Source: Caloranaerobacter ferrireducens
GTDB lineage: Bacteria > Bacillota > Clostridia > Tissierellales > Thermohalobacteraceae
DNA: 64,000 bases
Assembly (NCBI RefSeq): GCF_001730685.1
Contig: NZ_MDJR01000007.1
Coordinates: 78,898 to 142,897 of the forward strand
Direction: 5' to 3'
This document shows, one piece after another, positions 35,684 through 44,271 of this stretch (position 1 is its first letter; every line of letters begins with the position of its first letter). The notes beneath the pieces are model-generated. The model was not told the origin of the DNA. It ran no database searches and saw only the letters and a program-made list of their open reading frames with translations. The position numbers and the translations under genes were made by a program.

Positions 35684-36602
35684 TTCAATTTATGCTGTTA
35701 AAGATTTAGATTTAGACATTAATAAGGGAGAACTAGTTTCAATATTAGGACCTAGTGGGTGTGGAAAAACCACGACGTTAAAGATGATAGGTGGTTTTTT
35801 GACTCCTACTAGAGGTTCAATAATTCTTGATGATGTAGATATAACTAACTATCCTCCCAATAAAAGACCTACTTCAACTGTATTTCAAAGCTATGCTCTT
35901 TTTCCGCACATGAATGTGATTCAGAATGTAATATATGGTTTGAAATATAAAGGGATTGGCAAAAAGGAAGCTTTAGCAAAAGGAGAAAATATGCTTGAAA
36001 TAGTAGGGCTAAAACATTATAGCCATAAAGATATTTCACAATTAAGTGGAGGAGAGCAACAAAGAGTTGCTTTAGCAAGAGCTCTTATTATGAATCCTAA
36101 AGTCTTATTATTAGATGAACCATTGAGTAATTTAGATGCAAAATTGAGGATTAAAATGAGGAATGAAATTAAGAATATACAGTCTCATTTAGGTATTACC
36201 ATGCTGTATGTAACCCATGATCAAGAAGAGGCTCTCAGTATTTCAGATAGAATTGTAGTTATGAATAAAGGAAAAGTAGAACAAGTAGGAACACCAAAAG
36301 AAATTTACTGTCATCCTAAAAGTCAATTTGTAGCTGATTTTATAGGAAGGATTAATATAATAGAAGTTGAAAATGGAGAGAAAATTATAGTGCGGCCAGA
36401 GAATGTTAAGCTTTCTGAGTTAAGTGGAAAATATCAAGGATTAGTATTGCAGAAACAGTTTATGGGTGCATTTGTAACGTATTATGTAAAAGTTGAAAAT
36501 AGTGTTATACAAGCCGATGTTTTAAGTAATGATGATAAAGAGTGGCTTGTAGGAGAAAGTGTATATTTATCGTTTTCAGATGATGCAGTAATAAAAATAT
36601 AG
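35646..36602 (+). CDS. ABC transporter ATPase (FbpC/PotA-like)
   Basis: A protein of 318 residues: Walker A GPSGCGKTT, Q-loop VFQSYALFP, signature LSGGEQQR, Walker B VLLLDEP, switch YVTHDQEEA, then a TOBE-like C-terminal domain (IIVRPENVKLSEL). The ATG at 35646 follows a G-rich site (GGGGGGACGGGGT) and overlaps the permease gene by 38 bases. It drives import by the upstream permease and lipoprotein. Confidence 0.92.
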   Translation: MYLQLRQLTKEFDSIYAVKDLDLDINKGELVSILGPSGCGKTTTLKMIGGFLTPTRGSIILDDVDITNYPPNKRPTSTVFQSYALFPHMNVIQNVIYGLKYKGIGKKEALAKGENMLEIVGLKHYSHKDISQLSGGEQQRVALARALIMNPKVLLLDEPLSNLDAKLRIKMRNEIKNIQSHLGITMLYVTHDQEEALSISDRIVVMNKGKVEQVGTPKEIYCHPKSQFVADFIGRINIIEVENGEKIIVRPENVKLSELSGKYQGLVLQKQFMGAFVTYYVKVENSVIQADVLSNDDKEWLVGESVYLSFSDDAVIKI

Positions 36603-36625
36603 CCCGACATAGTCAGGCTATATTT
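36595..36625. terminator. Bidirectional terminator between ABC operon and metB/mccB
   Basis: AAATATAGCC pairs with GGCTATATTT, followed by T residues on the plus strand. It overlaps the 3' end of the convergent gene. Confidence 0.8.
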
Positions 36626-37754
36626 TGTTTTTCTTAGAAGTTATATCTAAATCATTAATAATATCTTCAACGTCTTCAATACCTACTGAAAGTCTAACTA
36701 ATGTATCAGTTATACCTAGCTTAGCCCTAATTTCTGCTGGAATTGAAGCATGAGTCATTTTGGCAGGAACAGAAATTAAGCTTTCAACTCCACCAAGACT
36801 TTCTGCTAGTGTAATAACTTCTAAATTTGATAGTAGTTTATTTAGATATTCTTCATTAATAACTTCGAATGAAATCATTCCACCAAATTTTTTCATTTGC
36901 ATGAGTTTATTTTCATTTACTTCAATACCTGGATAATATATTTTCTTAACCCATTCTTGTTCTTTAAGCCACTTAACTATTTTTTCGGCATTTTCACAGT
37001 GTCTATCCATACGTACATGTAGTGTTTTAATACCTTTAATTAAAAGCCAACTATCAAATGGTCCAAGTATTGCGCCTACTGAATTTTGAATAAAATGCAT
37101 TTTATTGCCAAGTTCTTCGTTATTTACGATAACTAAACCTGCAACTAAGTCACTATGACCGCCTAGATATTTTGTAGCACTGTGAATTACAATATCTGCT
37201 CCTAGCTTAATAGGTTTTTGCAGGTATGGAGTCATAAAAGTATTATCAACAATAAGGAGCAAATTATTTTCTTTCGCTATTTTAGAAACTTGTTTAATAT
37301 CTGTTAATTTCATTAGAGGGTTTGTAGGTGTTTCAATATAGATAGCTTTTGTGTTTTCTCTTATATATTTGGACATATTGTCTATATCACTAGTGTTAAT
37401 GAAATCATATTCTAAACCAAAATTTTTAAAGACTTTATCTACAACTCTAAACGTTCCTCCATAAACATCGTCACTTAAAATTATATGGTCACCTGATTTA
37501 AATAACATTAAAACTGAAGATATAGCTGCCATACCAGAACTAAATGCAAAACCTCTAAAACCACCTTCTAAATCTGAAATTAATTTTTCTAAAGCTTCAC
37601 GTGTTGGATTACCTGTTCTTGAGTACTCATATCCACTGTGCTGCCCAACTTTTTTTTGACGATACGTTGAAGTTTGATAAATAGGAACAGTAACCGCTCC
37701 TGTTTTTTCATCTCCATCTATACCACCATGAATTACAAGTGAGTTAAACTTCAT
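36618..37754 (-). CDS. mccB: Cystathionine gamma-synthase/gamma-lyase family PLP enzyme
   Basis: A protein of 378 residues with the trans-sulfuration family signatures YQTSTYRQ, YEYSRTGNPTREALE, the PLP lysine in VIHSATKYLGGHSD, and C-terminal LGGVESLISVPAKMTHA and VRLSVGIED. It acts in homocysteine/cysteine interconversion. The ATG at 37754 has AAGGAGGA upstream and starts one base beyond the luxS stop. The position after luxS and a yrrT-like gene parallels the B. subtilis methionine-to-cysteine operon, so gamma-lyase (MccB) is my first choice, synthase (MetB) the second. Confidence 0.85.
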   Translation of the reverse strand: MKFNSLVIHGGIDGDEKTGAVTVPIYQTSTYRQKKVGQHSGYEYSRTGNPTREALEKLISDLEGGFRGFAFSSGMAAISSVLMLFKSGDHIILSDDVYGGTFRVVDKVFKNFGLEYDFINTSDIDNMSKYIRENTKAIYIETPTNPLMKLTDIKQVSKIAKENNLLLIVDNTFMTPYLQKPIKLGADIVIHSATKYLGGHSDLVAGLVIVNNEELGNKMHFIQNSVGAILGPFDSWLLIKGIKTLHVRMDRHCENAEKIVKWLKEQEWVKKIYYPGIEVNENKLMQMKKFGGMISFEVINEEYLNKLLSNLEVITLAESLGGVESLISVPAKMTHASIPAEIRAKLGITDTLVRLSVGIEDVEDIINDLDITSKKNKI

Positions 37755-37755
37755 T

Positions 37756-38217
37756 TTATTCCTCCTTTTCATACTTTTCTTTAAGGCCATTTAATACTTT
37801 CTTAGAATATTCTTTAGCTCCAAATAAAGACATATCTCTATAATTCCCACATTGTACTGGATTTACTGCTGGAATTTCTTTAGCTAATAGAATTTTTTCT
37901 AAAGACTTTATAAGTGCGTGTGCCACATCATTTTCACTTATTTCACTTACTATTATTAGATAAAAACCTGTTCTACATCCCATAGGAGATATGTCTACAA
38001 CATTATCGAGTTCTTCTCTAATAAAACCTGCTAATAAGTGTTCTATCGCATGAACAGCTCCAGTAGGTATTGCTTCAACATTAGGCTGTGTAAATCTTAA
38101 ATCAAACTTTGAAATACTATCTCCTTTAGGTGTTGTAATAACTCCACATTTTCTTACATATGGAGCTTTTACTTTAGTATGGTCTAACTTAAAGCTTTCA
38201 ACAATTATATTTTCCAT
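37756..38217 (-). CDS. luxS: S-ribosylhomocysteine lyase LuxS
   Basis: A protein of 153 residues with the metal motif HAIEH (H56, E59 not a ligand, H60) and the third ligand in PVQCGNYRD. The CGVITTPKGDSISKFDLRFTQPN and SPMGCRTGFYL blocks are diagnostic. It splits S-ribosylhomocysteine to homocysteine and the AI-2 precursor DPD. An AAAGGAGG site precedes the ATG and it starts two bases after the methyltransferase stop. Confidence 0.96.
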   Translation of the reverse strand: MENIIVESFKLDHTKVKAPYVRKCGVITTPKGDSISKFDLRFTQPNVEAIPTGAVHAIEHLLAGFIREELDNVVDISPMGCRTGFYLIIVSEISENDVAHALIKSLEKILLAKEIPAVNPVQCGNYRDMSLFGAKEYSKKVLNGLKEKYEKEE

Positions 38218-38219
38218 AT

Positions 38220-38867
38220 TTAATAACCTCCTTTTACAGCAGATATTACCCATACGTATTTGTTCATCTTTTTTAATGAATACGAGTAATTTAATTCTTT
38301 AAATAGAACACATAAGTCATCTAATAACTCGTAATATTCAGTTTTTAAGTCATTAAGAAGATTAAAGCATTTATTTGATTCTACATATTTAAACAAGTTT
38401 TCTTTGTATTCAATAGATTCAAACATAGTATCGGCAATTACTATCTTTCCATTATTATTCAATTTTTTATCAAGATATTCTAAAGCCTTCTTCTTTTCAT
38501 CATAAGTTAAATGATGAAAAGCATATGAAGTAACTATTGCATCTATTTTTTTATCTATAGGTATTGATAAAAAATGTCCATCTAAGATATCTACATTGGG
38601 TAATTTTTCTTTAGCTATTTTTCTCATTTCTTTAGATGGTTCAATTCCAACTATATTTAATTTTTTTTCATAAAGCACTTTAGTTAAATTTCCTGTTCCC
38701 ACACCTATTTCAACGATTATACCGTTTTTATCTGCAATTTCATCTGATATATATTTAAGAATATCTTCATAGTTTTCGAAGACTTCTACATATTCATTAT
38801 CAGTACCGTATACAGTTTCATCGTAAGATTTAGCCCATTCATCAAATAATTTATTAAAATCAGGCAT
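38220..38867 (-). CDS. Class I SAM-dependent methyltransferase, YrrT-like
   Basis: A protein of 215 residues: N-terminal FNKLFDEWAKSYDETVYG, SAM motif I VEIGVGTGNL, then VGIEPSKEMRKIAKEKLP and SYAFHHLTYDEKKKAL. First gene of an operon with luxS and mccB; the same gene type leads the B. subtilis yrrT-mtnN-mccA-mccB operon. The methyl acceptor is unknown. The expected nucleosidase (MtnN) that feeds LuxS is absent here and must be elsewhere. Confidence 0.85.
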   Translation of the reverse strand: MPDFNKLFDEWAKSYDETVYGTDNEYVEVFENYEDILKYISDEIADKNGIIVEIGVGTGNLTKVLYEKKLNIVGIEPSKEMRKIAKEKLPNVDILDGHFLSIPIDKKIDAIVTSYAFHHLTYDEKKKALEYLDKKLNNNGKIVIADTMFESIEYKENLFKYVESNKCFNLLNDLKTEYYELLDDLCVLFKELNYSYSLKKMNKYVWVISAVKGGY

Positions 38868-39141
38868 TTTTGACCTCCTCTCAGATCAGAAATTAAAATA
38901 TTAAGATATTTTTCGGTTTGATTAATATTATAACATAAATACATAAAAACATATAGGAATAGTAGGAATTAGTTTATCATATTTTTTCATCAGTTTCAAC
39001 ACTAAACCAAATTTTACCTATTGATAAATATTATATTTTTAAAAATAGTTATAGAAAAAAACTATTAGATATTAATGCTTTTTAAAAATATAATAAATAT
39101 GAAAAATCCGACTAAATTGATAGGGGAAGGTGGAATAACAA

Positions 39142-40035
39142 ATGAAAAAACTATTGTTACTTGTTTTAGTATTGAGTTTAACTTTTTCATTATTAGCTTG
39201 TAGTAATGTTAATACTAGTGTTAATAATGAAGAACAAATGAGTCAAGAGAAAATAGTTATTGGAGTTATACCAGCTCAGAATCAGGGAAAGATGAAAATT
39301 GCAATGGATAAATTGGGGAGTTATTTGAGCAATAAGTTAAATATGAATGTAGAGGTTAATGTGTATTCAGACTATAATGGTGTTGTTGAAGCTATGAATT
39401 ATGGAAAGGTTGATTTGGCTTATTTCGGACCTTTAACTTATGTAATAGCTCATGAAAAAAGTAATGCAGAAGCTATAATTACGATGCTTATTAACGGTGA
39501 ACCTTATTATTATTCGTACATAATAGTTCCTAATGATTCTCCATATAACAGTATCGAAGATCTTATTAAAGATGTTGAAAATATCGAGTTTGCTTTTGGA
39601 GATCCTAATTCTACTTCAGGATGTTTAATTCCAAGTATTAAGTTTAAGGAACTTGGTGTGTTTAGAAGTGAAACAGATTATGATTTTAAAAATGTAGTTT
39701 ATACTGGCAGTCACGATGCAACAGCAAAAGCTATAGAAAATAAAAAAATAGATGCTGGAGCTATAGATAGTGCAATATTTGAAATAATGAAGAAAAACAA
39801 GGTGATAGATGCAAGTAAATTCAAAGTTATTTGGAAGTCTGATAAGTTATTTCAGTATCCTTGGGCAGTAAAAAACAATTTTCCTATAGAATTAAAAGAA
39901 AAGCTTATAGAAGCATTTTTAGAAATTAAGGACCAAGAAATATTAGATGTATTTGGAGCTAATGGATTTACTAGAGCCAATGATAAAGATTATGAACCAA
40001 TAAGAAAAGCTGCAAAAGAAGCAGGAAGGATATAA
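39142..40035 (+). CDS. phnD: Phosphonate-type ABC transporter substrate-binding lipoprotein (PhnD-like)
   Basis: A protein of 297 residues with a lipoprotein signal (lipobox LLAC, Cys20) and the PhnD fold: IVIGVIPAQNQGK, GKVDLAYFGPLTYVIAHE and FAFGDPNSTSGCLIPS, whose Ser/Thr residues bind the phosphonate or phosphite oxyanion. No C-P lyase or phosphite dehydrogenase gene is nearby, so the exact ligand is open. The last two bases of its TAA stop are the first two bases of a long dispersed-repeat copy. Confidence 0.88.
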   Translation: MKKLLLLVLVLSLTFSLLACSNVNTSVNNEEQMSQEKIVIGVIPAQNQGKMKIAMDKLGSYLSNKLNMNVEVNVYSDYNGVVEAMNYGKVDLAYFGPLTYVIAHEKSNAEAIITMLINGEPYYYSYIIVPNDSPYNSIEDLIKDVENIEFAFGDPNSTSGCLIPSIKFKELGVFRSETDYDFKNVVYTGSHDATAKAIENKKIDAGAIDSAIFEIMKKNKVIDASKFKVIWKSDKLFQYPWAVKNNFPIELKEKLIEAFLEIKDQEILDVFGANGFTRANDKDYEPIRKAAKEAGRI

Positions 40036-40231
40036 CAAAATCTTCGATTTAAATAAATTAAGGTAGATTTTGTTGAAATCCATTGCGGAAATTATATTCA
40101 AAATTATCCACAAATCAATGCAGTTTATAACGACTCTGGCATGCAAACATGCCAGACAAAGTTTCAGTAAAATCAACATTAAATTTTAAAAATATAAGAT
40201 TTTATTATAATTTCCTATGGATTATAAAAAA
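40034..40231 (+). repeat. Dispersed structured repeat, copy D (long form) inside the phnDEC operon
   Basis: It starts AACAAAATCTTCGATTTAAA, has the first hairpin AAAATCTT.../AGATTTTGTT, an arm ATCCATTGCGGAAATTATA, the internal 8-bp hairpin CTGGCATG-CAAA-CATGCCAG, and the matching arm TATAATTTCCTATGGAT near the end. It separates phnD from phnE. Confidence 0.88.
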
Positions 40232-40243
40232 GAGGGATTAAGT

Positions 40244-41011
40244 ATGATAAGGCATTTTAATTTTAATAGAAAATATATTATAACAGTTATTATTATATTA
40301 GTTTTGATTTGGAGTGCAGTGGGTACAGAATTTAACCCACTGCTTTTTAGAGATTTAGGAAATACTGTCGATTTTATTAAAAAAAGCTTCTTAAGACCTG
40401 AGTGGAGTATATTACCTATAGTTATTAAAGAATCTATTACTACTATACAAATTGCAATAATGGGTACTTTTTTAGCTATATTTATTGCACTGCCATTAAG
40501 TTTTTTAGCAGCATTTAATACTACTCCTAACTTATTTTTATTTAATTTAACAAGAAGTTTTCTAAGTTTTCTTCGCTCAGTTCCTGAAGTAGTTTTTGCT
40601 CTTATATTTGTACCTACAGTTAGCTTAGGTCCGTTTGCTGGAGTATTAGCGTTAACTATTCACAATATAGGAGTTCTAGGTAAGATGATATCAGAAATTA
40701 TTGAAGCTGCAGACATAGGACCTCAAGAAGCAGTAAAATCTACAGGTGCCGATAATTATGCTGTTATTATTTATGGTATATTACCACAAATAGTTCCAAT
40801 TATTTTATCAAATGCATTTTATAGATTAGAAGTTAGTGTAAGGTCATCTTTAGTATTAGGCTTAGTTGGGGCAGGCGGAATTGGACAACTTTTGAGTATT
40901 CATTTTAGGATTTTTCAATATAATAAGGTAGCAGTAGATGTAATAGTCATTATGATAATGGTAGTTATAATTGATTATTTAGGAGGATATATAAGACAAA
41001 GGGTGATATAA
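40244..41011 (+). CDS. phnE: Phosphonate-type ABC transporter permease (PhnE-like)
   Basis: A protein of 255 residues with about six membrane helices. The permease loop reads EAADIGPQEAVKSTGADNY, and SSLVLGLVGAGGIGQLL near the C-terminus is typical of PhnE. The ATG at 40244 with AGAGGG upstream is preferred over 40217, which lies in the repeat. Its stop overlaps the phnC ATG (TAATG), indicating coupling. Confidence 0.9.
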   Translation: MIRHFNFNRKYIITVIIILVLIWSAVGTEFNPLLFRDLGNTVDFIKKSFLRPEWSILPIVIKESITTIQIAIMGTFLAIFIALPLSFLAAFNTTPNLFLFNLTRSFLSFLRSVPEVVFALIFVPTVSLGPFAGVLALTIHNIGVLGKMISEIIEAADIGPQEAVKSTGADNYAVIIYGILPQIVPIILSNAFYRLEVSVRSSLVLGLVGAGGIGQLLSIHFRIFQYNKVAVDVIVIMIMVVIIDYLGGYIRQRVI

Positions 41012-41757
41012 TGCAGCTAGAAATAAAAAATTTATTTAAAAGGTATGGTGCTAATCAAGATTACGCTATAAAAGATATATCTTTATCGATAGAAAAAGGC
41101 GAATTTGTTAGCGTACTTGGATTAAGTGGGTCGGGTAAATCTACATTAATTAGATGTATTAACCGTTTAATAGAACCTACTTCAGGGAGTATTTTTTTTA
41201 ATGGGGAAGATGTACTTAAGTTCAATAAAAGAAAGTTAAAAAAATATAGGCAAAGGGTAGGAATGATATTTCAGAATTACAATCTAATTGATAGATTAGA
41301 TGTAATAACTAATGTATTAGTAGGAAGATTTGGGTATAAGTCATTTGTTGAAATTTTAAGTAAAAAATTTAATGAAAAAGAAATAGAAATGGCGAAAATA
41401 GCATTGAAAACAGTAGAATTAGAAAAATATATGAATGTGAAAGTTAGAGATTTAAGCGGAGGGCAACAGCAGAGAGTAGGTATAGCAAGGGCACTAGTTC
41501 AAGAGCCAGATATAATATTAGGAGATGAGCCTGTTTCTAGCTTAGATCCAATAACTTCTGTATTTGTAATGGAGTTATTAAAAAAGATTAACAAAGAAGA
41601 AAATATTACGATGATTATAAACCTTCATAGTATTGAATTGGCAAAAAGATTTTCAACACGCATAATAGGTATAAATAAAGGTAAGATAGTATTTGATGGA
41701 CCTCCAGAACAATTAGATGAAGAAAGGGTAAAATGTATATATCTCAGGAAAGATTAA
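41011..41757 (+). CDS. phnC: Phosphonate-type ABC transporter ATPase (PhnC-like)
   Basis: A protein of 248 residues with Walker A GLSGSGKST, the PhnC-type Q-loop IFQNYNLIDRLDVITNVL, signature LSGGQQQR, Walker B IILGDEPVSSLDP and INLHSIELA. It energises uptake by PhnD and PhnE. No clear terminator follows within the next 110 bases. Confidence 0.93.
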   Translation: MQLEIKNLFKRYGANQDYAIKDISLSIEKGEFVSVLGLSGSGKSTLIRCINRLIEPTSGSIFFNGEDVLKFNKRKLKKYRQRVGMIFQNYNLIDRLDVITNVLVGRFGYKSFVEILSKKFNEKEIEMAKIALKTVELEKYMNVKVRDLSGGQQQRVGIARALVQEPDIILGDEPVSSLDPITSVFVMELLKKINKEENITMIINLHSIELAKRFSTRIIGINKGKIVFDGPPEQLDEERVKCIYLRKD

Positions 41758-41875
41758 AATTATTTAGTAGTTATATTATTAAAGTGTTTATATTAATGTA
41801 TGATAAAATTAAATATATTATAAATAATTTGAATCATATATACTTGCTTTGATTTCAATAAAGTAGGTGAATATA

Positions 41876-43228
41876 GTGAATAAGAGGATTCTTATAGCTG
41901 ATGATGAAAAAAATATGATATGGGCTCTTAAAAGAGCATTAGGCAAGGAAGGATACGATATTATAACAGCAGAAAATGGTAAGAAGGCAGTTGAAGTTTT
42001 CATAGAAAAAGAGCCTAGTTTAGTATTGCTTGATTTAAAAATGCCAGAAATGGATGGTATTGAAGCTTTAAGAATAATTAAAGAATATAATGCTAAAATA
42101 CCAGTTATCATTTTAACAGCTCATGGTACTACACAAACGGCAGTAGAAGCTATGAAAATAGGAGCATTAGACTATATAACAAAACCTTTTGATATAGATG
42201 AATTGAAAATAGTGATTAAAAAGGCACTTGACTATAAAAATTTAAATGATGAAGTTAATTATTTGAAAGAAAAAATAAAGGAAAATACTGAAAGGATAAT
42301 ATATAAGAGTAATAAAATGAAAGCAGTTTTAGATATAGTACATAAAGTTGCTCCGACTGATGCCACAGTTCTAATATTAGGTGAGAGTGGTACAGGTAAA
42401 GAATTGATAGCAAATGCAATTCATGAGTATAGTAAAAGAAAAAATGGTCCATTTGTTAAGATAAATTGTACAGCATTGCCAGAAGGCTTATTAGAAAGTG
42501 AATTATTCGGCTATGAAAAGGGAGCTTTTACTGGGGCTATATCTCGTAAATTAGGAAAATTTGATAGGGCACAGGGAGGAACAATATTTTTAGATGAAAT
42601 AGGTGAGATAAGCCCTGCTATGCAAGTGAAGTTATTAAGAGTTTTACAAGAAAGAGAATTTGAAAGGGTTGGAGGAACGCAGACTATTAAGATTGATACT
42701 AGGATAATAGCTGCAACTAATAGAGATTTAAGAAAAATGGTTGAGGAGAATAAATTTAGAGAAGATTTGTATTATAGACTAAATGTTATACCTATTTATG
42801 TACCTCCTTTAAGAGACAGAAAAGAGGATATACCAGTGCTTGTAGATTATTTTATTGAAAAGTATTCACGCCAAATGGGTAAACGCAAAATGGGAATAAG
42901 TATGAAAGTTTTAGATAAATTTATGCAATATGATTGGAAAGGAAATATTAGAGAATTGCAAAATGTAATAGAGAGATGTGTAATTCTTTCATCAGGAGAA
43001 GAAATAGAAGAAAATATACTACCTGATGAGATTAAACGAAAAGAAAATCTTGCTAATACTTATTTTAGTTTACCTGACGAAGGGATTTCATTAGAAGAAG
43101 TTGAAAGAAGTTTAATTTTACAAGCATTAGAAAAAACAAATTTCAATCAAACAAAAGCTGCAAAGTTACTAGGAATTACTAGACATACATTATTATATAG
43201 AATGGAGAAATATAATTTGAAAGGATAA
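41876..43228 (+). CDS. Sigma-54-dependent response regulator, NtrC family
   Basis: A protein of 450 residues: receiver domain (ILIADDEKN, phosphorylated Asp in LLDLKMPEMDG), AAA+ activator domain with Walker A GESGTGKE, the sigma-54 contact loop GAFTGA and Walker B GGTIFLDEIGE, then a Fis-type helix-turn-helix (NFNQTKAAKLLGITRHTLLYR). The GTG at 41876 has AGGTG upstream. It should activate sigma-54 promoters; two such promoters (43367 and 49301) lie nearby. The candidate partner kinase is encoded at 49480. Confidence 0.93.
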   Translation: MNKRILIADDEKNMIWALKRALGKEGYDIITAENGKKAVEVFIEKEPSLVLLDLKMPEMDGIEALRIIKEYNAKIPVIILTAHGTTQTAVEAMKIGALDYITKPFDIDELKIVIKKALDYKNLNDEVNYLKEKIKENTERIIYKSNKMKAVLDIVHKVAPTDATVLILGESGTGKELIANAIHEYSKRKNGPFVKINCTALPEGLLESELFGYEKGAFTGAISRKLGKFDRAQGGTIFLDEIGEISPAMQVKLLRVLQEREFERVGGTQTIKIDTRIIAATNRDLRKMVEENKFREDLYYRLNVIPIYVPPLRDRKEDIPVLVDYFIEKYSRQMGKRKMGISMKVLDKFMQYDWKGNIRELQNVIERCVILSSGEEIEENILPDEIKRKENLANTYFSLPDEGISLEEVERSLILQALEKTNFNQTKAAKLLGITRHTLLYRMEKYNLKG

Positions 43229-43234
43229 ATTAAA

Positions 43235-43262
43235 CCTCGCTCTTTATGGGCGAGGATTTTTG
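43235..43262 (+). terminator. Terminator after the NtrC-type regulator
   Basis: CCTCGC pairs with GCGAGG (43250-43255), followed by ATTTTTG. Confidence 0.75.
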
Positions 43263-43274
43263 CTAGTGTTAGAG

Positions 43275-43328
43275 ATTGTGTATTATATCACACATATTAA
43301 ATATGGATTTTGTAGGATATAACACAAT
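43275..43328. promoter_or_regulatory. Candidate enhancer (UAS) inverted repeat for the sigma-54 activator
   Basis: ATTGTGTATTATATC (43275-43289) and GATATAACACAAT (43316-43328) are reverse complements except for extra bases in the left arm. They sit about 40-90 bp upstream of the sigma-54 promoter, the usual place for an NtrC-family enhancer. Confidence 0.5.
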
Positions 43329-43366
43329 TAAATAAATAGATGCCTGTAATATTCGATTAAATAATT

Positions 43367-43382
43367 TGGCATGTTATTTGCA
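43367..43382 (+). promoter_or_regulatory. Sigma-54 (-24/-12) promoter of the LDCC-motif gene
   Basis: TGGCAT-GTTAT-TTGCA; the invariant GG (43368-43369) and GC (43380-43381) are separated by exactly 10 bases, and the match to TGGCAC-N5-TTGCA is close. Confidence 0.8.
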
Positions 43383-43431
43383 CAAATTATAAATAGAGAA
43401 TATATATAAGGAGATATAAGGAGGATTAACC

Positions 43432-43554
43432 ATGAAAAAGTGGTTTGAAAGATTATTAAAAAAAATTGAAGAGGCAAATAGAAAGAATTTTGGAACTGGA
43501 AGAATGGATTGCTGTGAATTAAATAAAAAAGGTAATAACGAAAGAAAAAAGTGA
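43432..43554 (+). CDS. Small LDCC-motif putative metal-binding protein (40 aa)
   Basis: The frame encodes MKKWFERLLKKIEEANRKNF followed by GTGRMDCCELNKKGNNERKK. The M/L-DCC-E/D-L motif with paired cysteines matches the tiny LDCC-motif proteins of clostridia, presumed metal-binding. An AAGGAGG site lies six to eight bases before the ATG. It is transcribed from the sigma-54 promoter at 43367 and ends in a terminator that overlaps its stop codon, so it is a monocistronic small gene under the neighbouring activator. Confidence 0.78.
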   Translation: MKKWFERLLKKIEEANRKNFGTGRMDCCELNKKGNNERKK

Positions 43555-43581
43555 CATCAATAGACAGATGTCACTTTTTTT
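43551..43581 (+). terminator. Terminator of the LDCC-motif gene
   Basis: GTGACATC pairs with GATGTCAC, followed by seven T residues. The left arm contains the TGA stop. Confidence 0.9.
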
Positions 43582-43606
43582 CTAATCTATATCTATAATT
43601 TCTATT

Positions 43607-44059
43607 TTAGAAAGAAGATTTTCTTTCTAAATATTTTATAATAATTTTACTTATTAAAAAGGTTAAAGGAAATAGTATAAAAAGTTGAATAACAGGTATT
43701 AAACCTATATTTGTGTTTGGGAATAGTGGCATTTTGCTACTATAACTCCATCTTCCTGTATATAGAGCGCTAATTTCAAAATAAAAGCTTAAAGATATAG
43801 CATACAATCCGATGATAATAAACTCTTTAAAACTCCATTTTTTAATTATCCAATTAATATCATGATTTACTAATACTAATAATCCATACAATATTAATGT
43901 CATAACTATGTCGCCAAAAGTTGCACTTGCCATTAATCTTGAGTGGCTACTAAGATTAGTTACAGTATAAAAAATTCCACATTGCCAATATTCCCAAGTA
44001 TATTGGAATAGAAAAGAAATGATTGTTACAACTATGATATTTCGAATAAGTTTTCTCAT
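43607..44059 (-). CDS. Unknown integral membrane protein
   Basis: A protein of 150 residues with four predicted helices. Notable residues are a WEYWQCG motif after the first helix, GDIVMTLILYG starting the second, and YTGRWSYSSKMPLFPNTNIGLIP before the last. The ATG at 44059 follows AAAGGAGGG. I do not recognise the family with confidence. It faces the LDCC-motif gene on the other strand and the PspA operon upstream, so an envelope-related role is possible but unproven. Confidence 0.6.
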   Translation of the reverse strand: MRKLIRNIIVVTIISFLFQYTWEYWQCGIFYTVTNLSSHSRLMASATFGDIVMTLILYGLLVLVNHDINWIIKKWSFKEFIIIGLYAISLSFYFEISALYTGRWSYSSKMPLFPNTNIGLIPVIQLFILFPLTFLISKIIIKYLERKSSF

Positions 44060-44140
44060 AGAGTAACCCTCCTTTAGATTATTTATAAAATTATTATATA
44101 TTAATAAACAAATGGACGGAAGATAAATTTGCTGATAGAG

Positions 44141-44200
44141 CAAAACTTTGATTTTTAAACAAAGTAGATTTTATTGTAATACATGAGATAAATTATAGTA
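44141..44200 (+). repeat. Possible degenerate copy of the dispersed repeat
   Basis: CAAAACTTTGATTTTTAAAC and AGATTTTATTG resemble the first hairpin region of the repeat family, but the remainder has diverged or is missing. Confidence 0.3.
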
Positions 44201-44271
44201 TTAATTTCATAATTTCTTCACAAGTGAGTTATATAATGAACATAACAAGAGGTAGAAAAGGAGGATGCTGA

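Noticed and set aside
35869..36078. Minus-strand frame inside the ABC ATPase gene
   Set aside because: Antisense shadow of a clearly assigned ATPase.
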